22,981 nucleotides of DNA. Origin: a virus. Position numbers and translations under genes: made by a program. Of this stretch, positions 13,033 to 20,294 are shown piece by piece (position 1 is the first letter of the stretch; each line of letters starts with the position of its first letter). The stretch spans positions 1-22,981 of the IMG/VR virus record IMGVR_UViG_3300025138_006795; one strand, given 5' to 3'. A model generated the notes under the pieces. The model saw only the letters and a list, made by a program, of their open reading frames with translations, did not search any database and was not told the origin of the DNA.

Positions 13033-13430
13033 GAATTACCGCTTCAACTTTCGATCTGTTACATGCAGGTCATATTGCAATGCTTCGGGAAGCTAGAACA
13101 AAATGTGATTATTTAATCTGCGCGTTACAAGTAGATCCTTCTATGGACAGACCTGAAAAGAATAAACCAGTACAAACTTTAGTTGAGCGTCACACACAAC
13201 TATATGGTGTAAAATATGTCGATGAGATTATTCCGTATCAAAGTGAACAAGATTTAGAAGATATTTTAAATATGTTTCCTATTGATGTAAGAATAATAGG
13301 CGAAGAATACAAAAGTACTACATTCACTGGTCGTCAAATTTGCGCGGAACGCGGTATAGAGATATATTATAACAAAAGAGACCACAGATTTTCATCTAGT
13401 GATTTAAGAAAGCGAGTAAAAGATATATGA
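13008..13430 (+). CDS. Cytidylyltransferase-family protein (TagD/RfaE-like)
   Basis: This nucleotidyltransferase would join CTP (or another NTP) to a phosphorylated alcohol or sugar. No ATG is available. The start is set at TTG 13008, with GGAAAGAG upstream, giving 140 residues; TTG 12996 would add four. The signature H-x-G-H is in STFDLLHAGHIAML at residues 13-26. RPEKNKPVQTLVER follows near 50, VKYVDEIIPY near 70, VRIIGEEY near 95, and HRFSSSDLRKRV near 125 provides the second nucleotide-binding motif. Close relatives occur in many T4-like marine phages, usually annotated as glycerol-3-phosphate cytidylyltransferase; the substrate is not known. It overlaps the HAD gene and the following methyltransferase gene. 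Confidence 0.85.
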   Translation: MGNIKTKIGITASTFDLLHAGHIAMLREARTKCDYLICALQVDPSMDRPEKNKPVQTLVERHTQLYGVKYVDEIIPYQSEQDLEDILNMFPIDVRIIGEEYKSTTFTGRQICAERGIEIYYNKRDHRFSSSDLRKRVKDI

Positions 13431-14575
13431 TTATTAATGGCGATTGTATTGAAGAAATGCAGAAATTAATTGACCAAGGCGTTCAAGTTGATGCGGTAGT
13501 TACAGACCCACCATATCACCTACAATCTATCGTAGACAGATTTGGAAAAACATCTCTGAGCGATAACACTAAGACTTCAGAAAGAGCGAGAGGTCGTAGT
13601 GACGGTTACGCGAGAATGTCTGCTGGTGGTTTCATGGGTCAAGAGTGGGACGGTGGCGATATTGCATTTCGTGCCGAGACTTGGAGACTTGCTTGGGAAT
13701 TATTGAAGCCAGGTGGACACTTACTTGCATTTTCTGCTTCACGCAATTATCATAGAATGGCGGTTGCGATTGAGGATGCTGGATTTGAAATTCGTGATCA
13801 AATGATGTGGTTGTATGGTAGTGGGTTTCCTAAGTCTCACAATATTGGAAAAAATGTTGATAAGACACTAGGTAATAAAAGAGAAGATTTAGGTAATTAT
13901 AAAACACCAGATGGTAATCAAGAATTATCCACTTACAATAATTGGAAAGATGGTGAAGAACAAGAAAGAAGAACACCAAGAATTACAAAAGGAAATTCTG
14001 AATGGGAAGGTTGGGGTACTGCACTCAAACCAGCACACGAACCTATTGCAGTTGGGCGAAAACCAATATCCGAAAGTACTGTTGCCAAAAATGTGTTGAA
14101 ACACAGAACTGGTGCTATCAATATTGATGGTTGTAGAGTGGGTCTTGATGGTGAAAAACCACCTAGTGGTAGTGCAAAAAGAGTGTATAAAAATAATGAA
14201 TATACAGAAAAAAAAATATATGGAGATAATAAAACTACACCAGAGACAGGCAGATACCCAGCAAATATAATGCACGATGGACTACATCAAGATTGGGCGC
14301 GTTTCTTCTATTGCCCAAAAGTATCAAAAAAAGAACGTGGCGAGAACAACAAACATCCAACAGTTAAACCACAAGAATTAATGAAATACTTAGTGAGGCT
14401 TGTCACGCCTAAAGGCGGCACTGTACTTGATCCATTCATGGGTTCCGGCTCTACTGGTATGGCAGCAAAAGATTTGGGTTTTGACTTTATTGGTATTGAG
14501 AAATCAGAAGAATATTTCAAAATCTGTCAAGAACGAATTGATGAAACAAATCCACTAAAAGAATTTTTAGACTAG
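13427..14575 (+). CDS. DNA methyltransferase (N6-adenine or N4-cytosine, DPPY type)
   Basis: This 382-residue SAM-dependent DNA methylase has the catalytic DPPY at residues 27-30 (VVTDPPYHLQS). After a long target-recognition region comes HPTVKPQELMKYLVRL near 315 and the SAM-binding DPFMGSGSTG near 335, followed by GFDFIGIEKSEEYF. This order, catalytic motif first and SAM motif last, is the beta class. FMGQEWDGG near 63 and LLKPGGHLLAFSASRNYHRM near 87 are also typical. No restriction endonuclease gene is adjacent, so it is probably an orphan enzyme that protects phage DNA or alters gene expression. The recognition site cannot be read from sequence. The stop TAG lies inside the -35 box of the uvsX promoter, and metK upstream could supply SAM. 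Confidence 0.92.
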   Translation: MIINGDCIEEMQKLIDQGVQVDAVVTDPPYHLQSIVDRFGKTSLSDNTKTSERARGRSDGYARMSAGGFMGQEWDGGDIAFRAETWRLAWELLKPGGHLLAFSASRNYHRMAVAIEDAGFEIRDQMMWLYGSGFPKSHNIGKNVDKTLGNKREDLGNYKTPDGNQELSTYNNWKDGEEQERRTPRITKGNSEWEGWGTALKPAHEPIAVGRKPISESTVAKNVLKHRTGAINIDGCRVGLDGEKPPSGSAKRVYKNNEYTEKKIYGDNKTTPETGRYPANIMHDGLHQDWARFFYCPKVSKKERGENNKHPTVKPQELMKYLVRLVTPKGGTVLDPFMGSGSTGMAAKDLGFDFIGIEKSEEYFKICQERIDETNPLKEFLD

Positions 14576-14601
14576 ACAATCATTATAGAATATGATATAA
14601 T
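14573..14601 (+). promoter_or_regulatory. Sigma70-type promoter of uvsX
   Basis: TAGACA (14573-14578) and TATAAT (14596-14601) have a 17-base spacer. The -35 box contains the methyltransferase stop TAG. The predicted start near 14608 gives a leader of about 20 nt with AGGAG before the uvsX ATG. Confidence 0.8.
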
Positions 14602-14628
14602 AGAAGAATATAAACATAGGAGAACTAT

Positions 14629-15681
14629 ATGTCAATTATGGACAAACTCAAAAAGAACTCAAAGTTAAAATCTACAGAAGTTCTTTCTGAGTCTAAATTT
14701 TTTAATAATAAAGAACAGGTAGCGACACCTGTGCCGATGATGAATGTGGCATTATCTGGATCAGTAGACGGCGGTCTTACTCCTGGTTTGACTGTCTTAG
14801 CTGGGCCATCTAAGCATTTTAAAACGTCATTTACACTATTGATTGCGTCTGCATATCTAAAGAAATATCCTGACGCTGTAATGCTTTTCTATGATTCAGA
14901 ATTTGGTTCACCAGCATCATATTTCGAACAGTTTGATATTGATACAGCGCGTGTCTTGCATACACCAATTACAAATGTGGAAGAATTAAAATTTGATCTT
15001 ATCGCACAATTAGAAGGACTTGATCGTAGTGACCGTTGTATTGTTGTCATTGATTCAATCGGTAATCTTGCATCTAAGAAAGAAATGGAAGATGCAATTA
15101 ATGAAAAATCGGTAGCTGATATGTCAAGAGCGAAAGCACTTAAAGGCTTATTCAGAATGTGTACTCCATATCTTGCAATGAAGAATATTCCTATGATTGC
15201 AGTTAATCACACATATAAAGAAATTGGTCTGTTTCCTAAGGACGTTGTATCTGGAGGAACTGGTATATACTATAGCGCAAACAATATTTGGATTCTTGGC
15301 CGTAGACAGAATAAAAAAGGTACTGAAATTACTGGATATGATTTTGTTATCAATGTCGAAAAATCTAGATTTGTCAAAGAAAAATCTAAAATTCCTATTT
15401 CTGTAAGTTGGGAAGGTGGGGTACAAGAATACTCTGGTCTGTTAGAAGTTGGACTAGCAGGAGGTTATGTCGCTAAACCAAGTAATGGCTGGTATAGTAT
15501 TGTAGATATGTCAACTGGTGAAATGTCCGAAAATAAAGTCCGAGAAAGTGCTACACTTGAGGAAAGTTTTTGGAAGCCTGTATTCGAAAATACAGATTTT
15601 GCTGAGTTTATAAAAAAGCAATATACTATTGGATATCATACAGAGATTGATTTAGATGAAATTTTAGAAGGAGAAATTTAA
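14629..15681 (+). CDS. uvsX: UvsX RecA-like recombinase
   Basis: This ATP-dependent recombinase coats single-stranded DNA and catalyses strand exchange. In T4 it drives recombination-dependent replication and repair. It has 350 residues, against about 390 in T4. Walker A is GPSKHFKTS near residue 59 (T4 has GPSKSFKS). LFYDSEFGSPASYFEQFDID near 85 carries the catalytic acidic residue region, CIVVIDSIGNLASKKE near 137 is Walker B, and MIAVNHTYKEIGLFPKDVVSGGTGIYYSAN near 187 covers the loop-2 DNA-binding region. The acidic C-terminus (IDLDEILEGEI) may modulate DNA binding. The start ATG has AGGAG seven bases upstream. The stop overlaps the next start as TAATG. Confidence 0.96.
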   Translation: MSIMDKLKKNSKLKSTEVLSESKFFNNKEQVATPVPMMNVALSGSVDGGLTPGLTVLAGPSKHFKTSFTLLIASAYLKKYPDAVMLFYDSEFGSPASYFEQFDIDTARVLHTPITNVEELKFDLIAQLEGLDRSDRCIVVIDSIGNLASKKEMEDAINEKSVADMSRAKALKGLFRMCTPYLAMKNIPMIAVNHTYKEIGLFPKDVVSGGTGIYYSANNIWILGRRQNKKGTEITGYDFVINVEKSRFVKEKSKIPISVSWEGGVQEYSGLLEVGLAGGYVAKPSNGWYSIVDMSTGEMSENKVRESATLEESFWKPVFENTDFAEFIKKQYTIGYHTEIDLDEILEGEI

Positions 15682-15989
15682 TGATTGAAAATAAGGATTA
15701 TGAATTAGTTCCAGCTGCTAATAATGAGGAAGCATGGAATGTTCGTTTTCTGACAGGAGACTACATTGAAACTGTAGTCTCTATCGGAACCCTTACAGTT
15801 AATGAAGAACCTATGGACGATACAGACGATCACTCTTTGTCATTCAATTTTAGTTTAATTTATTCTCCAGATGATACATTAACTTCAGACGATGAAGATT
15901 TGCAAGATGCTGTTGGAAGTGTTATCTTACACATTATTGAAAAATCTATAGCAAGGGATCAAGGAAGCGTATTGACTTCAGGCAAATAG
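15681..15989 (+). CDS. Conserved acidic phage protein downstream of uvsX
   Basis: This 102-residue acidic protein begins MIENKDYELVPAANNEEAWNV and continues RFLTGDYIETVVSIG, LSFNFSLIYSPDD and a helix ending EKSIARDQGSVLTSGK. I recognise a counterpart of this pattern in T4-like marine phages. The function is unknown. The TAATG overlap makes translation coupled to uvsX, so a partner or regulator of the recombinase is conceivable. The coding sequence holds a 9-bp perfect hairpin at 15757-15781, and the promoter for the next gene overlaps its 3' end. Confidence 0.8.
   Translation: MIENKDYELVPAANNEEAWNVRFLTGDYIETVVSIGTLTVNEEPMDDTDDHSLSFNFSLIYSPDDTLTSDDEDLQDAVGSVILHIIEKSIARDQGSVLTSGK
15757..15781 (+). 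repeat. Intragenic hairpin with 9-bp perfect stem
   Basis: GAGACTACA (15757-15765) pairs with TGTAGTCTC (15773-15781) around TTGAAAC. There is no run of T after it, so it is not a standard terminator. It may be a protein- or ribosome-pausing site within the gene after uvsX. Confidence 0.65.
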
Positions 15990-16000
15990 TGTTATATAAT
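15972..16000 (+). promoter_or_regulatory. Sigma70-type promoter of the first glycosyltransferase-like gene
   Basis: TTGACT (15972-15977) and TATAAT (15995-16000) have a 17-base spacer. The preceding stop codon lies within the spacer. The predicted start near 16007 gives a leader of about 22 nt with AAAGG before the ATG at 16029. Confidence 0.8.
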
Positions 16001-16028
16001 ATTTCAAATATTAAAGAAAGGTTATTTA

Positions 16029-16973
16029 ATGACTAATCCTCAGTATCCAGTTTATATCATATCTAAAGGTCGATCTGATTCGATGGTAACATCCAGATCA
16101 CTTTCACGTATGAAAATTCCACATTACATTGCAATTGAGCCACAAGATGAAGTCGATTACGAAAAAGCTTTAGATCACTTTGCAATTAGAGACTATGTGA
16201 CACTTTTAATAGCACCGTTCTCAAATCACGGTGACGGACCTGGTCGCGCTAGAAACTGGTGCTGGGATCATTCAATGACTTTGGGTTTTGAACGTCATTG
16301 GGTTCTTGATGATAATATATCCGATTTTTACAGACTACATGAAAATAAACGTATTAGAGTTGAGACTGGTGCAATATTTAAAGCCGCTGAAGATTTTACG
16401 GATCGTTATACAAACGTCCCTATTTCCGGTTTTCAATATCGTTTCTTCATTGCACCAAATCAGAAATATCCAGCATTTGTGAAAAATACTAGAATTTATT
16501 CATGCTTATTAATTGCAAATGATTGTAAGCATAGATGGCGTGGTAGATATAATGAAGATACTGACATTTGCTTGCGTGTGTTAAAAGACGGAGACTGTAC
16601 TATTCAATTCAATGCTTTTATGCAGGGTAAACTTGCAACACAAACATTAAGCGGTGGCAATACTGCAGAATTTTATCACGCTGAAAATACAGATCAGAAA
16701 AGTATTGTAACTGGTAAAGATTTAAATGATACTGGATATAATAGTCTTGGTACTGCTAATAAATCCCAGATGCTGGTAGACATGCACCCTGACGTAGCAA
16801 GAATTTCTTGGAGATATGGTCGTTGGCATCATTGGGTAGATTATTCTTCATTCAAGAAAAATCGTCTAAAATTTCGTGGTGATTATGTTCCAGAAACGGG
16901 TAATAATGAATACGGACTAAAACTTGTAAGTGATGAGAAATACAAACTGAGAAATTATGGAGCGAGAAAATGA
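16029..16973 (+). CDS. Putative GT-A-fold glycosyltransferase (TAGT-like)
   Basis: This 314-residue protein opens YPVYIISKGRSDSMVTSRSL and HYIAIEPQDEVDYEKAL, a nucleotide-sugar-binding style start. It then has GPGRARNWCWDHS near residue 72, HWVLDDNISDFYRL near 90 (Asp94, Asp95 as a D-x-D-like metal site) and RYNEDTDICLRVLKDG near 173. These features match GT-A glycosyltransferases, in particular the phage family described next to TET/JBP base oxidases (TAGT), which is thought to put sugars on modified DNA bases. No TET/JBP gene lies in this window. It has its own promoter and sits between uvsX and gp41, so DNA is a likely target. A protein or surface target cannot be excluded. Confidence 0.65.
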   Translation: MTNPQYPVYIISKGRSDSMVTSRSLSRMKIPHYIAIEPQDEVDYEKALDHFAIRDYVTLLIAPFSNHGDGPGRARNWCWDHSMTLGFERHWVLDDNISDFYRLHENKRIRVETGAIFKAAEDFTDRYTNVPISGFQYRFFIAPNQKYPAFVKNTRIYSCLLIANDCKHRWRGRYNEDTDICLRVLKDGDCTIQFNAFMQGKLATQTLSGGNTAEFYHAENTDQKSIVTGKDLNDTGYNSLGTANKSQMLVDMHPDVARISWRYGRWHHWVDYSSFKKNRLKFRGDYVPETGNNEYGLKLVSDEKYKLRNYGARK

Positions 16974-17431
16974 GTAATTTTATTGAAGATGCTATGGAAA
17001 ATCAAGGTAAAGAAATAGAACGTCCTTGTTGTTCTTACTGCGACAATCTAGCGCATAATGCAGGAAAAACTGCATCTGGAAAAATTCGTTGGCGTCAAAG
17101 AATTGTGGACAATAGAAAAGTTTATTTGTGCTATACATGTCATAGTTCCCTACAAGGCAATATTCGTGATGTAGAAAATATGAACGTTGTTCATCGGGAA
17201 AATAAAAAAGTTATTTTAACTAAATATCGTGAGTTGGTTGCTTTTGCAGAATCTAGTCCACTTTATGATCCAAATATTCCTTTGAATAAGAAAGCATTAT
17301 TAAAAGAAGCGGAAGAATGGCATAGCGAAAAAATTAAGACTGAAAATAAGAAAAAGGTTGACAGAATTCGTGATGTAGGATATAATGATAGTTCATTAGA
17401 AATTACCAATACATTACAGGAGTTTATTTAA
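16970..17431 (+). CDS. Zinc-ribbon protein of unknown function
   Basis: This 153-residue protein has two cysteine pairs, PCCSYCDNLAHN near residue 19 and VYLCYTCHSSLQGN near 50, separated by about 30 residues. The spacing fits a four-Cys zinc ribbon. Between them lies a basic GKIRWRQR stretch that could touch nucleic acid. The rest is helical and charged. The gene overlaps its neighbours by ATGA and TAATG, and contains a perfect sigma70-type promoter near its 3' end. It may be a DNA-binding or regulatory protein of the replication region; a half HNH nuclease is another reading. No family is recognised. Confidence 0.7.
   Translation: MSNFIEDAMENQGKEIERPCCSYCDNLAHNAGKTASGKIRWRQRIVDNRKVYLCYTCHSSLQGNIRDVENMNVVHRENKKVILTKYRELVAFAESSPLYDPNIPLNKKALLKEAEEWHSEKIKTENKKKVDRIRDVGYNDSSLEITNTLQEFI
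17358..17386 (+). promoter_or_regulatory. Consensus sigma70-type promoter inside the zinc-ribbon gene
   Basis: TTGACA (17358-17363) and TATAAT (17381-17386) have exactly 17 bases between. Transcription would start near 17393, about 40 bases before the gene at 17431. It is embedded in coding sequence, as is the promoter at 12865. Confidence 0.7.
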
Positions 17432-17763
17432 TGTCCGATAAAGAAGTTAAAGAAAGCGGTGAATACGATAACTTTATGGATCATATAGGCGAAACTATTC
17501 ATGAAGCACCTTCACTAGCAGATTTTGTTGATGTAGAAGATAATAGAGATAATTGGGAAAAACATTGGGTTGGAATGCCCACTTATGTCCAAGAAGAAAA
17601 TAAGACATATAAAAGTGTAGTGATGCATTTTCGTAATGCTGAAGATTATAAAGAATTTTGTGAACTAGTTGGTCAGGCAATGACTATGAAAACTAAAAGT
17701 GCTTGGTATCCAGCTTTAGACCGTGAGGCTAATAGTCTACTACGCTGGATTGAAGAGGAATGA
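17431..17763 (+). CDS. Conserved phage protein, ParB-associated-type domain
   Basis: This 110-residue acidic protein has an unstructured start. Its core reads WVGMPTYVQEENKTYKSVVM near residue 46, then FRNAEDYKEFCELVGQAMTMKTKSAWYP. I recall this pattern (MPxFxQ...vvhF...vgQ..T.KTkSxWyP) from many phage proteins, often attached to or next to ParB-like nuclease domains. No ParB-like domain is present here. The function is unknown. It is coupled to both neighbours by 1-base and 4-base overlaps and has a candidate promoter just upstream. Confidence 0.75.
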   Translation: MSDKEVKESGEYDNFMDHIGETIHEAPSLADFVDVEDNRDNWEKHWVGMPTYVQEENKTYKSVVMHFRNAEDYKEFCELVGQAMTMKTKSAWYPALDREANSLLRWIEEE

Positions 17764-18614
17764 TAGAACGCATCTACATTCCTACTATCCGAAGGGCAGA
17801 TAATCAGATAACATTTAATAATCTGCCCACAGAACTTCAGAATAGAGTCGTAATGGTTGTAGAGCCAGGCGAACGGCATCTATATCGTTATGACTTGGCA
17901 GAATATCTAGAAATACCAGAGTCCTTCGTTGGAGATTATTACCAACTATCACGGACCCGAAAATTTATCCACGAACATGCAGGTGCAATCAAATACGCAG
18001 TCATCGATGATGACCTAATTATTAGACGCAGAAACTCCAAATACTGGACTGGAGAGTCTAATATGGAAACTAGTAGACGAGATGCCACTCAAACTGAAAT
18101 ACTAGAAGCATTCTCTACATTTAACATATGGTTAGATGAATACGACATTGGAATTGTAGGTCTATCTACAGGAGAGGCACCACCAGCCAATACGGAATAT
18201 GTAGATACAAAAGGCGTATTCGGAATGATATTCATTGATGGTAGAATGTTATCAGAGGTTCTTCCTGAAATGGACCTTACTTCTATCAGAGTTGCAGAGG
18301 ATGTTCTGTTTATCTATGAATGCCTATCACGGGGTATTAACACTCGCCAATCTACAGAATGGATGTATGACAATGGATCACTCAAAAAAGATATGCAATC
18401 GTCTAGAGTTATTTGGACTGATATGCACGAAGAACAACCCAAAGATCATTTTCAAACTGACGAACATTATATGGCCCTAGAATATATTCGTACAAAGTTT
18501 CCAGAAGGAATTAAAATTTATGAGAAGGATGGTAGACGTAAGAACACCAAATACTGGAAGAAAGTCTATCAATCAATTAACTATGGTACATCATTAGAAA
18601 ATTTTTTATATTGA
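17760..18614 (+). CDS. Second putative GT-A-fold glycosyltransferase-like protein
   Basis: This 284-residue protein begins IERIYIPTIRRADNQITFNNLP and RVVMVVEPGERHLY, then has YQLSRTRKFIHEHAG near residue 60, YAVIDDDLIIRRRN near 80 (Asp83-Asp85 as the D-x-D-like metal site) and VAEDVLFIYECLSRGINT near 177. The order parallels the protein at 16029-16973: entry strand, an arginine-rich helix, a DD[D/N] strand, then an ED motif. Sequence identity is low, so they are distant relatives at most. A glycosyltransferase acting on DNA or on a surface component is the best guess. It starts in an ATGA overlap with a hairpin at +34, and its stop lies in the -35 box of the gp41 promoter. Confidence 0.6.
   Translation: MIERIYIPTIRRADNQITFNNLPTELQNRVVMVVEPGERHLYRYDLAEYLEIPESFVGDYYQLSRTRKFIHEHAGAIKYAVIDDDLIIRRRNSKYWTGESNMETSRRDATQTEILEAFSTFNIWLDEYDIGIVGLSTGEAPPANTEYVDTKGVFGMIFIDGRMLSEVLPEMDLTSIRVAEDVLFIYECLSRGINTRQSTEWMYDNGSLKKDMQSSRVIWTDMHEEQPKDHFQTDEHYMALEYIRTKFPEGIKIYEKDGRRKNTKYWKKVYQSINYGTSLENFLY
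17794..17828 (+). repeat. Start-proximal hairpin in the second glycosyltransferase-like gene
   Basis: GGGCAGAT (17794-17801) pairs perfectly with ATCTGCCC (17821-17828) around a 19-base loop. It begins 34 bases after the start codon. Confidence 0.55.
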
Positions 18615-18639
18615 AGTTTTATCAGAAATATAGTATAAT
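18611..18639 (+). promoter_or_regulatory. Sigma70-type promoter of gp41
   Basis: TTGAAG (18611-18616) and TATAAT (18634-18639) have a 17-base spacer. The preceding stop TGA is inside the -35 box. The predicted start near 18646 gives a leader of about 20 nt with AAAGGAA before GTG 18666. Confidence 0.7.
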
Positions 18640-18665
18640 TTTTGTTATACAATAAAGGAAATATA

Positions 18666-20039
18666 GTGAGCAATATTGAACAAGTAATCTTAAAGAATAT
18701 CCTGAATGATGAGGAATACATGAGAAAAGTATTACCTTTCGTTCAACCAGAATATTTTGAAGGCGTGTATAAAACGCTATTCAATCAAGCTGGCAAATTT
18801 GTAGGCAAATATAATAAACTGCCAACTGCAGAAACATTTAAAATAGAATTAGATGAATCTGGTTTGCTAAATGAAGAAATGTATAATCAAGCGCATGATA
18901 TTATACCTCAGCTATTTGATGATGAAAAATCAGATCAAGAGTGGCTATTAGATCAGACTGAAAAATGGTGCCAAGATCGTGCGTTATTTAATGCTGTTAT
19001 GGAATCAATTAGTATTATTGATGGTAAGCATCAAACCCTTACTAAAAATGCACTACCTGAGATTTTGACAAAAGCCTTAGGCGTTTCTTTTGATACTAAT
19101 ATTGGTCACGATTATCTCTTAAACTTTAATGAAAGATATGAATTCTATCACCAAGAAGAGGAACGATTGCCTTTTGATCTTGAATATTTTAATCTTATTA
19201 CAAAGGGTGGTCTACCAAGAAAAACTTTGAATATTATTCTTGCTGGCACTGGCGTTGGTAAATCATTGTTTATGTGTCACCAAGCTGCCGCAGCACTAAC
19301 AGACTGTAAAAATGTATTGTATATTACAATGGAGATGGCAGAAGAAAGAATTGCAGAACGTATTGATGCAAATTTACTAAACGTACCCATTTCTGATATT
19401 GCTGAATTGAGTAAAGATAATTTTGCCGAGCGCGTTGCGAATATATCTAAAAGAACGAACGGTAAACTAATTGTAAAAGAGTATCCTACGGGTCAAGCAA
19501 ATACAGCACACTTTCGAAATTTACTAGGCGAATTAAAATTAAAAAAGTCGTTTGTCCCTGATATTGTCTTTATAGATTATCTAAATATATGTGCGTCAAG
19601 TCGAATGAAAGGTATGGGAGGATCAATCAATTCTTACACTTACATTAAAGCGATTGCAGAAGAAATGCGCGGCCTTGCGGTTGAGTTTAACCTCCCGATT
19701 GTTTCAGCAACACAAACGACTCGCTCTGGTTACGGCAACTCAGATATTGGGCTTGAAGATACGTCCGAGTCTTTTGGATTACCCGCTACTGCCGACCTCA
19801 TGTTTGCACTCATCTCAAATGAAGAACTTGAAAGTATGGGTCAAATTGCGGTTAAACAATTGAAAAATCGTTATAATGATGTTAGTTATAAAAAACGATT
19901 TGTTATCGGAGTAGATAGATCCAAAATGAAGTTATTTGATGTTGATGATTCAGAACAGACTTTAATGGATGATACTCCAATTTTCGATAAAACTCCTCAA
20001 GGACAAGATGCTGCTAAATTTAAGGACTTTAAACTATGA
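18666..20039 (+). CDS. 41: Replicative DNA helicase (T4 gp41-like, DnaB family)
   Basis: This hexameric 5'-3' helicase unwinds the replication fork and works with primase. It has 457 residues from GTG 18666, chosen because AAAGGAA lies just before it and the sequence MSNIEQVILKNIL fits the family; T4 gp41 has 475. An upstream TTG at 18642 lies in the promoter region. Walker A is ILAGTGVGKSLFM near residue 191, LYITMEMAEERIAERIDANLL near 220 is the conserved H2 region, and DIVFIDYLNICASSRMKG near 298 is Walker B. SYTYIKAIAEEMRGLAVEFNLPIVSATQTTR near 320 and the SFGLPATADLM region near 370 close the RecA-like core. It overlaps the next gene by ATGA. Confidence 0.96.
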   Translation: MSNIEQVILKNILNDEEYMRKVLPFVQPEYFEGVYKTLFNQAGKFVGKYNKLPTAETFKIELDESGLLNEEMYNQAHDIIPQLFDDEKSDQEWLLDQTEKWCQDRALFNAVMESISIIDGKHQTLTKNALPEILTKALGVSFDTNIGHDYLLNFNERYEFYHQEEERLPFDLEYFNLITKGGLPRKTLNIILAGTGVGKSLFMCHQAAAALTDCKNVLYITMEMAEERIAERIDANLLNVPISDIAELSKDNFAERVANISKRTNGKLIVKEYPTGQANTAHFRNLLGELKLKKSFVPDIVFIDYLNICASSRMKGMGGSINSYTYIKAIAEEMRGLAVEFNLPIVSATQTTRSGYGNSDIGLEDTSESFGLPATADLMFALISNEELESMGQIAVKQLKNRYNDVSYKKRFVIGVDRSKMKLFDVDDSEQTLMDDTPIFDKTPQGQDAAKFKDFKL

Positions 20040-20284
20040 ATAAAGATGAACAAATAACAGAAGATGATTTAGAAGCCTTATGGAATTATTTTCATGAAAT
20101 AGTAGACAATAGGAGAGATGCTGGATATCAAAATTTACAAATAGCAGGACTTATGATGGCATACTCGCTAAAATTATACAGATTTGAATTAAGCGATAAC
20201 GCATACAAAAGTTTACTTAATTTTATCTTTCATCAGCATGAAGCAATGCTAGATGAATCATTTACAAAAGCTACGATGCACTAA
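20036..20284 (+). CDS. Small helical hypothetical protein
   Basis: This 82-residue, mostly helical protein starts in an ATGA overlap with gp41. Its sequence (LEALWNYFHEIVDNRRDAGYQNLQIAGLMMAYSLKLYR) looks compact and folded, with no recognisable motif. Position and coupling suggest expression with the helicase and ThyX. It may be a helicase accessory protein, which is a guess from context only. Confidence 0.65.
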   Translation: MNKDEQITEDDLEALWNYFHEIVDNRRDAGYQNLQIAGLMMAYSLKLYRFELSDNAYKSLLNFIFHQHEAMLDESFTKATMH

Positions 20285-20294
20285 AGGAATTATT

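Noticed and set aside
13925-14275. Minus-strand ORF of 116 residues inside the methyltransferase gene
   Set aside because: The translation is a low-complexity Cys/Phe/Ile/Ser-rich shadow of an AT-rich coding region.
13427-14575. A restriction-modification system
   Set aside because: Only the methyltransferase is present; no neighbouring gene looks like a restriction endonuclease or specificity subunit.
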